A stretch of 23,738 bases of DNA, taken from NCBI GenBank assembly GCA_047634655.1, contig JBLIHY010000025.1, forward strand, positions 1 to 23,738, read 5' to 3'. This DNA comes from CANLBN01 sp047634655. Lineage in GTDB: Bacteria; Pseudomonadota; Gammaproteobacteria; Pseudomonadales; Cellvibrionaceae. Shown piece by piece: positions 23,292-23,738 of the stretch (the first letter of the stretch is position 1; the number at the start of each line of letters is the position of its first letter). Both the position numbers and the translations under genes were made by a program. The notes below the pieces were generated by a model. That model was not told the origin of the DNA. It worked only from the letters and a program-made list of their open reading frames with translations, and searched no databases.

Positions 23292-23738
23292 ATGTCACAC
23301 ATAACCGTGAGAATAGACGTTAGCAAAAATCAACTCGACTGCGCTACCACAGAACAAGCCATTCGCTCATTTACCAACAACGAAGCGGACATTGAGCAGT
23401 TGATCCGTTGGCTTAAGGCATTCGATAACCTTGATCGTATCGTCCTAGAAGCCACGGGACGCTATCATTATCTGTGCGTTAGCTTGTTAGCAAAAGCGGG
23501 TTTTCCCGTTGTTGTTGCCAATCCACGTCAAGTCCGAGATTCTGCTAAAGCGACCGGGATGTTGGCAAAAACAGATAACATAGACGCGGCTGTGCTTGTC
23601 GATTTTGGTGAAAAATTACAACCTTCGATACGTCTGCTAAAAGATAAAAAAGCGCAATTATTGGAGGCACAACTGCTGCGCAGAAGGCAAGTGGTTAAGA
23701 TGATAACCGCGGAATCAAATCGTTTAAAAATAGCACTT
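23292..23738 (+). CDS. IS110-family transposase, N-terminal part (3' end outside window)
   Basis: First 149 residues of a DEDD-type recombinase that moves an IS110-family insertion sequence. The frame is open to the last base. The RuvC-like catalytic residues are Asp9 (VRIDVSKNQLD), Glu53 (LEATGRY), and Asp95/Asp98 in AKTDNIDA, with ANPRQVRDSAKATG between, all typical of the family's N-terminal DEDD domain. The C-terminal serine-containing domain is beyond the window. The start ATG has GAGAGG about nine bases upstream. The element lies just after the RAYT remnant in an accessory region. Whether it is intact cannot be judged. Confidence 0.93.
   Translation, partial: MSHITVRIDVSKNQLDCATTEQAIRSFTNNEADIEQLIRWLKAFDNLDRIVLEATGRYHYLCVSLLAKAGFPVVVANPRQVRDSAKATGMLAKTDNIDAAVLVDFGEKLQPSIRLLKDKKAQLLEAQLLRRRQVVKMITAESNRLKIAL

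Noticed and set aside
1..23738. CRISPR array, tRNA or rRNA genes
   Set aside because: No regularly spaced direct repeats and no recognisable tRNA or rRNA segments were seen, though short RNA genes cannot be fully excluded by eye.

Overview
The window reads as a chromosome segment of a gammaproteobacterium, probably a marine, non-enteric lineage near Pseudomonas/Cellvibrio-type bacteria. The SdhA, SdhB, SucA-D, Lpd and DnaE proteins are all of the standard gammaproteobacterial type, and GC content looks moderate. The organism call is inference from remembered family sequences; no search was possible.

Layout. 1-1043: the end of a urea ABC transporter operon (urtD C-terminus, urtE). 1044-1289: a gap with nested inverted repeats. 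1290-2510: an MFS_3-type exporter, convergent with folA (2564-3103, minus strand). 3104-3974: an 871-bp gap holding a MITE-like 143-bp inverted-repeat element. 3975-4712: a DUF3050 heme-oxygenase-fold protein, followed by a very strong hairpin. 4808-5395: a long apparently non-coding stretch upstream of sdhA.

5396-17201 is the TCA-cycle cluster, in the order sdhA-sdhB-sucA-sucB-lpd-sucC-sucD-sdhC-sdhD. It encodes the soluble half of complex II, the whole 2-oxoglutarate dehydrogenase complex (E1, E2, E3), succinyl-CoA synthetase, and finally the two membrane anchors of complex II. Together these run 2-oxoglutarate -> succinyl-CoA -> succinate -> fumarate and feed electrons to quinone. The usual order in E. 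coli and Pseudomonas is sdhCDAB-sucAB(lpd)-sucCD, so the anchor genes have moved to the far end. Hairpins sit between sdhB and sucA, lpd and sucC, and sucD and sdhC, which suggests several transcripts or processed segments.

The most striking observation is in the displaced anchors. Both axial heme b ligands known from E. coli complex II (SdhC His84, SdhD His71) appear replaced, by Tyr81 and Asn66. SdhD contains no histidine at all. The quinone-site residues in SdhB, SdhC and SdhD are kept. This predicts a complex II without heme b, or with unusual heme ligation. Also notable are a SucB with two nearly identical lipoyl domains and a DnaE with an insertion of about 47 residues ahead of the polymerase palm.

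17202-17988: a 787-bp gap with a second MITE-like element. 17989-21654: dnaE with a clear terminator. From 21760 to the end is an accessory, mobile-element-rich region: a 34-bp palindrome resembling IS200/IS605-type end hairpins, an unrecognised three-helix membrane protein, a REP-associated tyrosine transposase pseudogene broken by two stops, and the start of an IS110-family element whose upstream non-coding region may hold a bridge RNA.
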